Below, piece by piece: positions 15,982 to 23,850 of a DNA stretch of 34,125 bases. The notes under the pieces are model-generated. The model had not been told where the DNA came from and ran no database searches. It saw only the letters and a list, made by a program, of their open reading frames with translations. Each line of letters opens with the position of its first letter. The stretch's first letter is position 1. The DNA lies in assembly GCA_937974575.1 (NCBI GenBank), contig CALJVI010000055.1, positions 1 through 34,125 on the forward strand, read 5' to 3'. The position numbers and the translations under genes were made by a program. Origin of the DNA: an uncultured Saprospiraceae bacterium. GTDB taxonomy: Bacteria > Bacteroidota > Bacteroidia > Chitinophagales > Saprospiraceae.

Positions 15982-17733
15982 ATGATTAGATTTTGCAGTT
16001 TACTTCTTTTTATTTTGATAAGTCAGTTTGCTTTTGGGCAAATGACAACCATAGAAGGTTATATTTTTGAAAGTAACAATCGTGGATATCTAAATTTAGT
16101 AGTAGTAGAAATCACAGAGAAAGGAGGTTCCTTTAAAACAAAGGCCGCTACTAATATAGAAGGTTTCTTCACTTGTGAAGTGCCAAAAGGTAAAGAGTTT
16201 ACGCTTGTAGCTACCAAAGATGTGTTTGACTACAAGGAACTTGAATTTTCTACGAAAAAAGACAAAGAATACCTTAAAGTAGAATTGCAAAGATCTCCAG
16301 GCTATCTATTTGAGGTAACAATGGCTGAAAAGTATGTGGAGGGAAAAGAGGAGATAGATGCCATTACAGATGCATGGATAGAGATCTACAACAATACTGC
16401 GGATACCTCAGTGCTTTCTTTAAAAGGACATCCAAACCATACTTTTAGCCACACCTTTGAGCAAGGCAATCACTACACTGTAATGATTCGTAAGGAGGGC
16501 TATTTTACTAAAAGACTGGAAGCTTTTGTGAATGTAGATGGATGTATCATGTGTTTTGAAGGCATAGATGAAATACAGCCCGGTCAACCAGGAATAGCAG
16601 ATAATCTTACTGCTGGTCATCTCATGGGTACCCTAGTAGCCAATGTAGAGCTAGAAGAAATAAGGGTAGGAGAAGCTATTACAATAGAAAACATTTACTA
16701 CGATTTGGGTAAATCTGATATCAGAGATGATGCTACCAAAGCACTTGATAATCTAATTCATGTACTTAAGAATAATCCACAGTTGATGGTAGAATTAGGT
16801 TCTCATACAGACTCTCAGGGCAATGATCAAAGTAATTTTACATTATCCTCTCAGCGTGCTCAAGCTGCAGTTGATTACATAATAGACAATAGCAATGTCA
16901 GAAAGGGTAGGATACAGGCTAGAGGATACGGTGAAACTGACCTAGTCAATGGATGTAAAAACGGGGTTAAGTGCAGTGACCGTAAACATCAGCAGAATCG
17001 AAGAACAGAACTTAAAATAGTTGGAATAGCGGACTATGATCCATTTGCAGATAAGTCTTTGATAGATATTATTCGAGAAGAGAAGTTTGAAGAGACTTTG
17101 GCTGAAATTCAGAATCAGGATGTTGTTCAATTTGAAAGTGGGGCCATACCAGAAGAGGTACTTGCTCAGGCAGAGGGAAGAGTACTTACTACTCCAAATC
17201 TTTCGACTCCACCACCTGCTCCTAGATCAACTACTCCGAATCAGCCTATAGCTTCATCCCAACCGAGCGCACCGTCTCAAAACATGGCAAATACAACAGC
17301 ACAGCGAAATGTGCCAAGCTCGATGCCAAGTAATCCTGCTGTTGCTCATAGTGATGTCGCACCAGTAGGCGAAAACGAGCCTGAGTTTGATTTGAATATT
17401 AATACAGATTCGCCAGCTGCAACAATGAGTGTTACAGAAGGAGAATTTGAACTCATGTCATCAAAGGAATATGCATTACCTCAAGAAGTTTCTTCTGAAT
17501 ATTCAGGTTTCTTGGTTGAATTTTTGAGATCGAAAAACCAACTCCCTGTGTCACATCTAATTTTCCAAAAGCATGGAAATATAAAAACGGATGTTCTGGG
17601 GGACGGATCTATTAGTTATATGATGGGAGATTTTAAGAATAAGGCAGATGCAGAAAAGTTTTTACGTCATATTATAGCTCCACAATATACTAAAGCGAAA
17701 GTTATTGTATATCAAAAAGGTAGCCGTTCATAA
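15982..17733 (+). CDS. OmpA-family outer-membrane/periplasmic protein with C-terminal SPOR-like domain
   Basis: Envelope protein of 583 residues, probably tying the outer membrane to peptidoglycan. In order it shows: a Sec signal peptide (1-19, SLLLFILISQFAFG); a carboxypeptidase-regulatory-like beta domain (about 23-98); a further beta-rich region; an OmpA-C peptidoglycan-binding domain (about 236-348) with NIYYDLGKSDIRDDA, LGSHTDSQGND, LSSQRAQAAVDYI and RGYGETDLVNGC; a Pro/Ser/Asn/Gln-rich low-complexity linker (about 400-445); and a C-terminal segment (about 505-583) whose pattern FLVEF...HGNIKTDVL.DGSISYMMGDFKNKADAEKFLR looks like a SPOR domain. SPOR domains bind denuded glycan strands. 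The lipase-like gene follows after 11 bases. Confidence 0.88.
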   Translation: MIRFCSLLLFILISQFAFGQMTTIEGYIFESNNRGYLNLVVVEITEKGGSFKTKAATNIEGFFTCEVPKGKEFTLVATKDVFDYKELEFSTKKDKEYLKVELQRSPGYLFEVTMAEKYVEGKEEIDAITDAWIEIYNNTADTSVLSLKGHPNHTFSHTFEQGNHYTVMIRKEGYFTKRLEAFVNVDGCIMCFEGIDEIQPGQPGIADNLTAGHLMGTLVANVELEEIRVGEAITIENIYYDLGKSDIRDDATKALDNLIHVLKNNPQLMVELGSHTDSQGNDQSNFTLSSQRAQAAVDYIIDNSNVRKGRIQARGYGETDLVNGCKNGVKCSDRKHQQNRRTELKIVGIADYDPFADKSLIDIIREEKFEETLAEIQNQDVVQFESGAIPEEVLAQAEGRVLTTPNLSTPPPAPRSTTPNQPIASSQPSAPSQNMANTTAQRNVPSSMPSNPAVAHSDVAPVGENEPEFDLNINTDSPAATMSVTEGEFELMSSKEYALPQEVSSEYSGFLVEFLRSKNQLPVSHLIFQKHGNIKTDVLGDGSISYMMGDFKNKADAEKFLRHIIAPQYTKAKVIVYQKGSRS

Positions 17734-17744
17734 TCATTACTCAA

Positions 17745-18572
17745 GTGAAACAATTCACCTTACAATCCAAAGATCAGCTGAAGCTTCATGCCGTAAAGTG
17801 GCTTGTAGATCAAGCAAAACTTAATATAGTTCTTGTCCATGGCTTGGGTGAACATTGTGCGAGATATGCACATGTAGCTAAATTTTTCAACTCAAAGGCG
17901 GCGAATGTCTTTGCTCTAGATCTAAGAGGGCACGGTCTATCAGAGGGTAAAAGAGGATGTGGTCCAGATTTGAATTCATTCCTAGATGATATAGATGCTT
18001 TGGTAACAGAAATGAAATTAGAGGCGCCAGATCTTCCATGGATGATGTATGCCCACAGTATGGGAGGAAATCTTAGTTTGAATTATGTACTGAGAAGAAA
18101 GCCTGACTGTATGGCCCTTGTTGCTACTAGCCCATGGATAAGCTTAGAAAATGATCCTAGCAATGCACTTGTTATGATTGCAAATCTGATGAACAAGCTA
18201 GGAGGCTTTACCAAGAGTAATGATATAGACCCGACTTATATCTCTACAGATAGTATAGAGGTCGAAAAATACAAATCAGACCCATTGGTTCATGGTAGAA
18301 TTTCAAGTAAGGCAGGCATGGCTTTATATGATGCAGGTCAGTTTCTTTTTAATTACAAAGATGAAATGCCTATTCCTACACTTGTTGTGCATGCTAAAAA
18401 AGATAAACTAACCTTAGCTTCAGGAAGCGAGCAGTTTGCGAATAACAATAAAGAATCTGTGACACTGCGTCTTTGGGATGAAGTTTACCATGAAATGCAT
18501 AATGACGTTAAAAGAGATGAGCTTTTTGACTATGTGTGGAATTGGATCCATAATCAAAAAAAGATGGTTTAA
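17745..18572 (+). CDS. Alpha/beta hydrolase, monoacylglycerol-lipase-like (Hydrolase_4)
   Basis: 275-residue serine hydrolase without signal peptide. It carries the oxyanion-side LVHGLGEHCARY (30-41), LDLRGHGLSEGKRG (58-71), and the nucleophile elbow AHSMGGN (103-109) with Ser105. The acid Asp220 lies in VVHAKKDKLT and the base is His249 in EVYHEMHND. This is the pattern of monoglyceride lipases and lysophospholipases. The start is GTG at 17745; no in-frame ATG precedes the conserved core. It lies 11 bases after the OmpA-SPOR gene, so the two are probably co-transcribed, perhaps sharing an envelope role (inference). Confidence 0.88.
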   Translation: MKQFTLQSKDQLKLHAVKWLVDQAKLNIVLVHGLGEHCARYAHVAKFFNSKAANVFALDLRGHGLSEGKRGCGPDLNSFLDDIDALVTEMKLEAPDLPWMMYAHSMGGNLSLNYVLRRKPDCMALVATSPWISLENDPSNALVMIANLMNKLGGFTKSNDIDPTYISTDSIEVEKYKSDPLVHGRISSKAGMALYDAGQFLFNYKDEMPIPTLVVHAKKDKLTLASGSEQFANNNKESVTLRLWDEVYHEMHNDVKRDELFDYVWNWIHNQKKMV

Positions 18573-18697
18573 AGTTATGAGAATAGGAGTCTGAACTCTA
18601 TATTAGCATAACCAATCAACCAAATTTCAGTAATTTCTTCCTATGACACTATAATTTTGCCGGATATGTCTATGCAATAGACACAAAAAACTATTAT

Positions 18698-18793
18698 ATG
18701 TTAGTCTTAATTATTGCTATTTTCTGCTTTATAGTGGGCGGAGGTACTGTTTTTTTTACAAATTTTATTAGAAGTAATAGAAGAAGATTTTAG
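18698..18793 (+). CDS. Possible 31-residue single-span membrane protein
   Basis: An ATG ORF of 31 codons ends one base before the stop codon of the convergent accC gene. The peptide starts MLVLIIAIFCFIVGGGTVFF, one uninterrupted hydrophobic helix of about 20 residues, and ends in a basic tail (RSNRRRF). This is the organisation of many bacterial small membrane proteins (N-out/C-in by the positive-inside rule). No homology is claimed. It follows the lipase-like gene by 125 bases. A chance ORF cannot be excluded, though a clean helix plus basic tail is unusual for random AT-rich sequence. Confidence 0.35.
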   Translation: MLVLIIAIFCFIVGGGTVFFTNFIRSNRRRF

Positions 18794-18794
18794 T

Positions 18795-20267
18795 CTATTT
18801 TCTATTCACAAACCAATCCTCATTTAGGACCTCAGGCACTTTAAGCTGCTTTTTTGATTGTTCAAATATTTGAGCAGCTATTTTAGCGACCAGATCAAAT
18901 TCCTTCTTGTCTTTTTTTAGATTTTTACCAGGTTTATAATATTTCCCTACAAAATGGGTATCGAATTTTCCTGATGTAAAGGATTTATGGCCCATAACAA
19001 ATGCTCCAAAATCTAAAGTCGTCTCTATTCCTTCTATTTTATAATTTGCAATAGCTTCGATCATAAGCGCTATAGCTGCTTTCCGATCTTTGGCATAGAC
19101 TGCTAGCTTGGCAATCATTGGATCATAGTGTATTGGTATTGTCATCCCTTCTTGGTAGGCATCATCTACTCTAACATTCGGAAGATTCGGCTTAGTATAA
19201 GTGGTAAGCGTGCCAATACTTGGTAAGAAGTTATTCTTTGGATCCTCTGCATAAACCCTTAGTTCAATTGCATGTCCTTCAATAGCTAAGTCCTCTTGTT
19301 TGAAAGCTAATTTTTTACCTCTAGCAACTAGAATTTGTTGCTCAACTAAATCTATTCCCGTAATTAGCTCCGTCACAGGGTGTTCTACTTGAAGCCTTGT
19401 ATTCATTTCAAGAAAGTAAAATTTCTTGTTTTCGTCTAAAAGGAATTCTACTGTACCCGCACCTTCATACTTACAAGCCTTGGCAACTCTTACTGCAGCT
19501 GCACCCATTTCGTTTCTAAGCTCTTCGTCAAGTACAGCCGAAGGAGCTTCCTCAATAACTTTTTGATGTCTTCTTTGAATACTGCACTCTCTTTCGAAAA
19601 GGTGAACGACATTACCATGCGAATCTGCGAGTACTTGAATCTCAATATGTCGAGGTGAGCCAACATACTTTTCAATAAATACAGAACCATCACCAAAAGC
19701 GGAGACCGCTTCACTGACCGCTCTATCCATCTGTTCTACAAACTCTTTTTCTTCTTCTACGATACGCATACCTTTTCCACCACCACCTGCTGAGGCCTTT
19801 ATGAGAATCGGGTATCCAATTTTCTTTGCTATTTTTTTTGCTTCCTTGATATCCGTGATGGCATGATCTACTCCGGGCACCATAGGAATATCATATTTCT
19901 TTACAGCGTCCTTAGCGTCCAACTTAGAGCCCATGATATTGATAGCGTAGGGGGAAGGGCCTATGAATTTTATTCCTGCCTTTGTAACTGCTTTTGCGAA
20001 TTTTGCATTTTCACTCAAAAAACCATATCCAGGATGTATTCCATCGACATTCAAATCTTTACAGACTTGAATAATCTTCTTTTGATTGAGATAAGATTCT
20101 GAAGATGGAGCAGGTCCTACACACACTGCTTCGTCTGCAAAATAAACGTGGGGAGTGTCTCTATCTGCCTCAGAGAAAATGGCTACTGTTTTAATACCCA
20201 TCTTTTTTGCTGATCTCATAACACGGAGCGCAATTTCACCTCTATTTGCAACTAATATTTTCTTCAT
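18795..20267 (-). CDS. accC: Acetyl-/propionyl-CoA carboxylase, biotin carboxylase subunit
   Basis: ATP-dependent carboxylation of the biotin carried by BCCP, the first half-reaction of acyl-CoA carboxylases. The 490 residues show the N-terminal fold KKILVANRGEIALRVMRSA, the ATP-grasp glycine loop KASAGGGGKGMR, RECSIQRRHQKVIEEAPS and the catalytic FLEMNTRLQVEHPVTE. The core ends near residue 444, close to E. coli AccC (449). A 46-residue Lys-rich extension follows, commonly seen in Bacteroidota enzymes. No biotin carrier (accB) or carboxyltransferase gene lies next to it, so the partner subunits are encoded elsewhere. Whether acetyl- or propionyl-CoA is the substrate cannot be decided. An intrinsic terminator separates it from the gene upstream. 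Confidence 0.93.
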   Translation of the reverse strand: MKKILVANRGEIALRVMRSAKKMGIKTVAIFSEADRDTPHVYFADEAVCVGPAPSSESYLNQKKIIQVCKDLNVDGIHPGYGFLSENAKFAKAVTKAGIKFIGPSPYAINIMGSKLDAKDAVKKYDIPMVPGVDHAITDIKEAKKIAKKIGYPILIKASAGGGGKGMRIVEEEKEFVEQMDRAVSEAVSAFGDGSVFIEKYVGSPRHIEIQVLADSHGNVVHLFERECSIQRRHQKVIEEAPSAVLDEELRNEMGAAAVRVAKACKYEGAGTVEFLLDENKKFYFLEMNTRLQVEHPVTELITGIDLVEQQILVARGKKLAFKQEDLAIEGHAIELRVYAEDPKNNFLPSIGTLTTYTKPNLPNVRVDDAYQEGMTIPIHYDPMIAKLAVYAKDRKAAIALMIEAIANYKIEGIETTLDFGAFVMGHKSFTSGKFDTHFVGKYYKPGKNLKKDKKEFDLVAKIAAQIFEQSKKQLKVPEVLNEDWFVNRK

Positions 20268-20305
20268 TCTATATTGAAATTTTACAGATTCAATATTACG
20301 AAAAA

Positions 20306-20333
20306 AAGGTGACCTCTATTAAGAAGTCACCTT
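20306..20333 (-). terminator. Intrinsic terminator after the 408-residue lipoprotein gene
   Basis: A 12-base-pair stem with one mismatch (AAGGTGACCTCT 20306-20317, AGAAGTCACCTT 20322-20333) and a four-base loop. On the minus strand it runs straight into a seven-T tract (complement of 20301-20307). It begins 26 bases after the stop codon of the lipoprotein gene at 20359 and ends 34 bases before the accC ATG. Confidence 0.82.
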
Positions 20334-20358
20334 GATATTACTCGAATTTTTAAAATAT

Positions 20359-21585
20359 CTATCTAAAGACGTAGCTGTCCTGTCTTCTAACTGTTTTAGC
20401 TATTTTGCCCTTAAGCTCTGCAGCGGCATCCATGACCAGATCGCTATCTGAAGGAAAGCGAACTGGACCTCCTCCAATTCTGTTACATACAGCCCCCTGC
20501 AAGGCTCTACGATCGCCAATATAGGTAGAAGCTATGTTCTCAAAGTCTATTGTTGCTGAGCAATTTTCAGCGTTTAGCAGCTGCTTTGTTGTAGCATCAT
20601 AGAAGCTAACTCTTGCTTGCACAAACGCCGACTTTGTTTGATAGATGTCAATAACATCTGCAAAAACGGTGTAAGGTACTTGTATATCTTTATATACTAT
20701 TCTTGTCTGATATACTGTATCGCCAGTTGCTGTTAATCTATCGGCAGCAAATCTTTCTTCTTGTCTAATCTTTTCTTTTCTAAACAATTCTTTTTGCACA
20801 GAATACGCTTCCTCTCTTATTCTTTCAGGGCTTACATCTATGTCTGAAATATCTACGATAACCTTATAATCAATATCTGCAGGAGCATTGTGTCCTCTAT
20901 AGTAAACTGTCCAAAACTCATTTAATTTGCGCTCATTAAAAGAAAGCAGTTCATTTTCAAATCCGTTTGGAATAATAGCATAGGAACTATTTCTCATTTC
21001 TAGGATCACCTTATCTATACCCAACTCATAAGATCTTTCCAAGAGACTGTTATTCTTCTTAAAGTCATCAAAGTAATTTTTTACTTTATTGAATTTCTTA
21101 TTTGCAGATCTAGCAGCGATTTTATCTCCTGCCTCTGCTTTTGCCATCAATTTGTTTCCTTGTACGTAATAGTAGTCCGCAGCCTTCTTTCTAGACGCTA
21201 TTTCTAGTGGGACTATTTTTACGAACCTAAAGTCAGCTTTGTATCCAGTCTTTGAAGCCACTAATGGCAAGTAAGGCTCTATAAGTTCTTGCCTATCTTT
21301 TATGTTGTTATGCAATTCATTGATCTTTACCCAATTTATAGATTGACCATCTGCCCTTAGCGCATTGATTTGGTTCATGTCTCTTTTGGTAATTTTTCTA
21401 AATGCTTCTTCCACAACAACAATGTCTTTTTCACGCTTCTTTTTCTTCTTACGTAGGTTTTTGATGGCTGTATATACAGCTTCATCATAATCGCCTTCTT
21501 GTAATAAGTTAGATGGTGTGTTGCAGTTGAACATCAACAATGCGAGTAGTAAACTCAGCCCGGATAATAATTTTGACTTTTTCAT
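20359..21585 (-). CDS. Uncharacterised lipoprotein, 408 residues
   Basis: Exported lipoprotein of unknown function. The signal peptide SKLLSGLSLLLALLMFNC ends at a Cys near residue 21, followed by NTPSNLL. The start of the mature chain (LLQEGDYDEAVYTAIKNL, then a KKKKKREK basic run) reads like one TPR-like helical hairpin. The middle (about 60-180) is charged and helical. The C-terminal half (about 235-400) has more beta character, including VVDISDIDVSPERIREEAYS, IQVPYTVFADVIDIYQT and NAENCSATIDFENIAS. I do not recognise a named family. It has its own terminator and about 317 bases of upstream sequence, so it appears monocistronic. Confidence 0.82.
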   Translation of the reverse strand: MKKSKLLSGLSLLLALLMFNCNTPSNLLQEGDYDEAVYTAIKNLRKKKKKREKDIVVVEEAFRKITKRDMNQINALRADGQSINWVKINELHNNIKDRQELIEPYLPLVASKTGYKADFRFVKIVPLEIASRKKAADYYYVQGNKLMAKAEAGDKIAARSANKKFNKVKNYFDDFKKNNSLLERSYELGIDKVILEMRNSSYAIIPNGFENELLSFNERKLNEFWTVYYRGHNAPADIDYKVIVDISDIDVSPERIREEAYSVQKELFRKEKIRQEERFAADRLTATGDTVYQTRIVYKDIQVPYTVFADVIDIYQTKSAFVQARVSFYDATTKQLLNAENCSATIDFENIASTYIGDRRALQGAVCNRIGGGPVRFPSDSDLVMDAAAELKGKIAKTVRRQDSYVFR

Positions 21586-21902
21586 AATCTAACTTTTTAG
21601 GTTGTCTAAATGGTTTTAATAAAGAACCGAAGAATAGAAGTGATTTAGTGCTAAGGCCAGGTTAAACTAATTGCTCATAATGTTAATATGTATTATTAAG
21701 TATTAAGAAATTGTTACGAAAGCAATAAACAGCATTAATTCCTCCTTAATTGGGTTGACTTTTACCATTTAAGTTAGAATATGGTCCATTGATTTTTCAA
21801 TGCATAGACTCCCTATTTTATAACAAAATGGTCTGTGATGAATTGCAATAAAAAAGGCGTTACACAAAATATGTGTAACGCCTTTCTATGAATAGAAATG
21901 TG
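21586..21902. other. Intergenic region upstream of the 408-residue lipoprotein gene
   Basis: 317 bases without a supported gene. The only clear structure is the intrinsic terminator at 21853-21885 belonging to the barrel-protein gene. The remainder is AT-rich; a promoter for the lipoprotein gene is expected here but no convincing -7/-33 pair was found. Confidence 0.65.
21853..21885 (-). terminator. Intrinsic terminator after the outer-membrane barrel gene
   Basis: A perfect 14-base-pair stem, AAAGGCGTTACACA (21853-21866) with TGTGTAACGCCTTT (21872-21885), around a five-base loop. On the minus strand it is followed by a T-rich tract (complement of 21847-21855). It lies 17 bases beyond the stop of the gene at 21903. 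Confidence 0.88.
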
Positions 21903-22472
21903 CTAGAATCTATATCCTAGTGCTGCTCTTCCGAAACCGGTTATATCGGACTCGGAAAAAATTCCAAAAGACCCAAAGCGACTGTCACTAATGTTTTTTA
22001 TAAATGATCTTCCTAGGCCTAAGCCCAATTCAAATACAATTCCTGAAATGCCAACCCATTTAAATCCTGCATTAAATCCTGCATTAAAACGGAATAACTT
22101 AAATCCTTGATCAATGCCATTGATAGTTCTTTCATAAGTTACTGATCTACTTTCTGGGCCAAAATATATCCCAGTATACCACCCATCTGCACCATCTTCA
22201 GAGTTGAAATAATATTTACCATTTAGCCTTACTCTATAGCCAGATTGCTTGTTAGGATTATTGAATCTTGTACTAAATACAGATTGGCCAAAATTTGCTC
22301 CTAAAGTCAATTCTACAGAAATTTCATTTGATATAACATAATCAGCATAAATATTAGGACTGCTTAACAATAATCCGATAGGAGAAGTTTTTATTTCAAT
22401 CTGTGCAGAAGCATGGTTAGGACATAAACTGAAAAACAATATTAAACTAATTAACAAGGATCTGGCTACCAT
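21903..22472 (-). CDS. Small outer-membrane beta-barrel protein (DUF3575/porin-like)
   Basis: 189-residue exported protein. The signal peptide MVARSLLISLILFFSLCPNH reaches ASAQ at about residue 24. The mature chain has alternating hydrophobic and polar strands (GYRVRLNGKYYF, GWYTGIYFGPESR, GIVFELGLGLGRSFI) and ends in a terminal Phe (RAALGYRF), the signal for BAM-mediated barrel insertion. About eight strands can be drawn. The opening IEIKTSPIGLLLSSPNIYAD resembles DUF3575-type barrels. A short in-frame duplication gives FNAGFNAGF (two 12-base repeats at about 22063-22091). Ligand unknown. Confidence 0.8.
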   Translation of the reverse strand: MVARSLLISLILFFSLCPNHASAQIEIKTSPIGLLLSSPNIYADYVISNEISVELTLGANFGQSVFSTRFNNPNKQSGYRVRLNGKYYFNSEDGADGWYTGIYFGPESRSVTYERTINGIDQGFKLFRFNAGFNAGFKWVGISGIVFELGLGLGRSFIKNISDSRFGSFGIFSESDITGFGRAALGYRF

Positions 22473-22494
22473 AATTTTTGTTTTATTTTGAAAG

Positions 22495-22526
22495 TTAAGT
22501 TAAAATAAATTTATGGAATCAACAAA
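22495..22526 (-). promoter_or_regulatory. Candidate Bacteroidota promoter for the barrel-protein gene
   Basis: On the minus strand a TTTG -33 element (22523-22526) is followed after 20 bases by TAACTTAA (22495-22502), 6 of 8 to the -7 consensus TAnnTTTG. Spacing is ideal; the -7 box is imperfect. Transcription would start about 15 bases before the ATG at 22472. Confidence 0.35.
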
Positions 22527-22591
22527 CTACAATGCAATCATGTCCTAGGGTATAAATGCTTATTTATATGCTAAGAAAACTATACTCATAT

Positions 22592-23839
22592 TTAAGAAGC
22601 CTTTTCTTCGATTACAGCTACTAGATTAAGTATAGTGTCTACTGCCAAATGCATATCTTTTACAGAGATCCATTCTCTTACGGAATGTATACCTTGCATT
22701 CCTGTGAATAGGTTAGGGCAAGGTAAACCCATAAAAGACAATCTACTTCCATCAGTACCTCCTCTAATACTGGTTTTTTTGACTTCAAGCCCCGTTCTTC
22801 TAATTGCCTCTTCAGCATACTCCATAATGAACGGCTTTGTATCCAATACCTCCTTCATGTTTCTATACTGCTCCTTTATTTCTACTTCTGCTTTTGAGTT
22901 AGGGTAAGACTTCATGACTTGGTCTACGGTATCTCTTAGCAATTGTCTTTTTTCTTCAAGCAGAGGGTTTGTGAAGTCCCGAAGAATAAACTTTATTGTA
23001 GCTCTTTCTAGCACTCCTTCTAGAGCCATAGGGTGTATAAAACCTTGCTTGCCAGAGGTTGTCTCAGGAGACAGTTTATCTTTGGGTAGGCTGCTGATAA
23101 TTTCAGATGCAATTTTCATTGCATTCTCCATTTTACCTTTAGCATAACCTGGATGAGCGGATCTACCGGTGATGGTAACAACTGCACCATCCGCAGAGAA
23201 GGTTTCATCCTCAACGCTGCCAGGAACACCTCCATCTAAAGTGAAGCCAAAGTCTGCGCCCAGTTTTTTAATATCTACAAAATCTACTCCTCGTCCAACT
23301 TCTTCATCAGGCGTAAACAGTATTCTTATATTTCCGTGTTTTATGTTTTGGTTGTTGACCAATTGGTAAGCAGCATCCATGATTTCAGCTACACCAGATT
23401 TGTCATCGGCACCTAGCAATGTATCTCCAGAAGTGGTAATAATTTCTTCGCCTATTTGATTATTGAGATGAGGAAAATCGCTTGGTTTGATAGTAGCTTC
23501 TGCGTTGAGTGGCAATGGTATATCCTGACCCTGATAATTGGTATGTACCAACGGCTTGACATCTGTACCACTACAATCTGGTGCAGTATCTACGTGAGAA
23601 CAAAAACATACGACAGGAATGTTGCTTTTATCACTGTTGGAAGGAATAGTCGCATAGACATATCCATACTCATCCATGTGTGCATCTTCAATACCCATGT
23701 CAAGCAATTCTTCTACTAATATTTTAGAAAGATTTTTTTGCTTTTCTGTGGTCGGAAATATATCCGCACTGGCATTAGGGTCTGATTGAGTATCTATTTG
23801 AACGTATCTTAAAAATCGTTCTTTTACAGTATAATTCAT
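22592..23839 (-). CDS. pepT: Peptidase T (tripeptide aminopeptidase, M20B)
   Basis: Cytoplasmic zinc aminopeptidase that releases N-terminal residues from tripeptides. The 415 residues match the family length and metal sites: CSHVDTAPD (80-88; His82, Asp84), LLGADDKSGVAEIM (141-154; Asp145 bridging), the catalytic/metal Glu pair in FTPDEEVGRG (175-184; Glu179-Glu180), LDGGVPG (201-207; Asp202), and GGTDGSRLSFMGLPCPNLF, then GMQGIHSVREW near the end for the last His. It lies 11 bases downstream of the GH1 gene and is probably read from the same transcript. The two have no obvious metabolic link. Confidence 0.95.
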   Translation of the reverse strand: MNYTVKERFLRYVQIDTQSDPNASADIFPTTEKQKNLSKILVEELLDMGIEDAHMDEYGYVYATIPSNSDKSNIPVVCFCSHVDTAPDCSGTDVKPLVHTNYQGQDIPLPLNAEATIKPSDFPHLNNQIGEEIITTSGDTLLGADDKSGVAEIMDAAYQLVNNQNIKHGNIRILFTPDEEVGRGVDFVDIKKLGADFGFTLDGGVPGSVEDETFSADGAVVTITGRSAHPGYAKGKMENAMKIASEIISSLPKDKLSPETTSGKQGFIHPMALEGVLERATIKFILRDFTNPLLEEKRQLLRDTVDQVMKSYPNSKAEVEIKEQYRNMKEVLDTKPFIMEYAEEAIRRTGLEVKKTSIRGGTDGSRLSFMGLPCPNLFTGMQGIHSVREWISVKDMHLAVDTILNLVAVIEEKAS

Positions 23840-23850
23840 CGTACTTAGTT

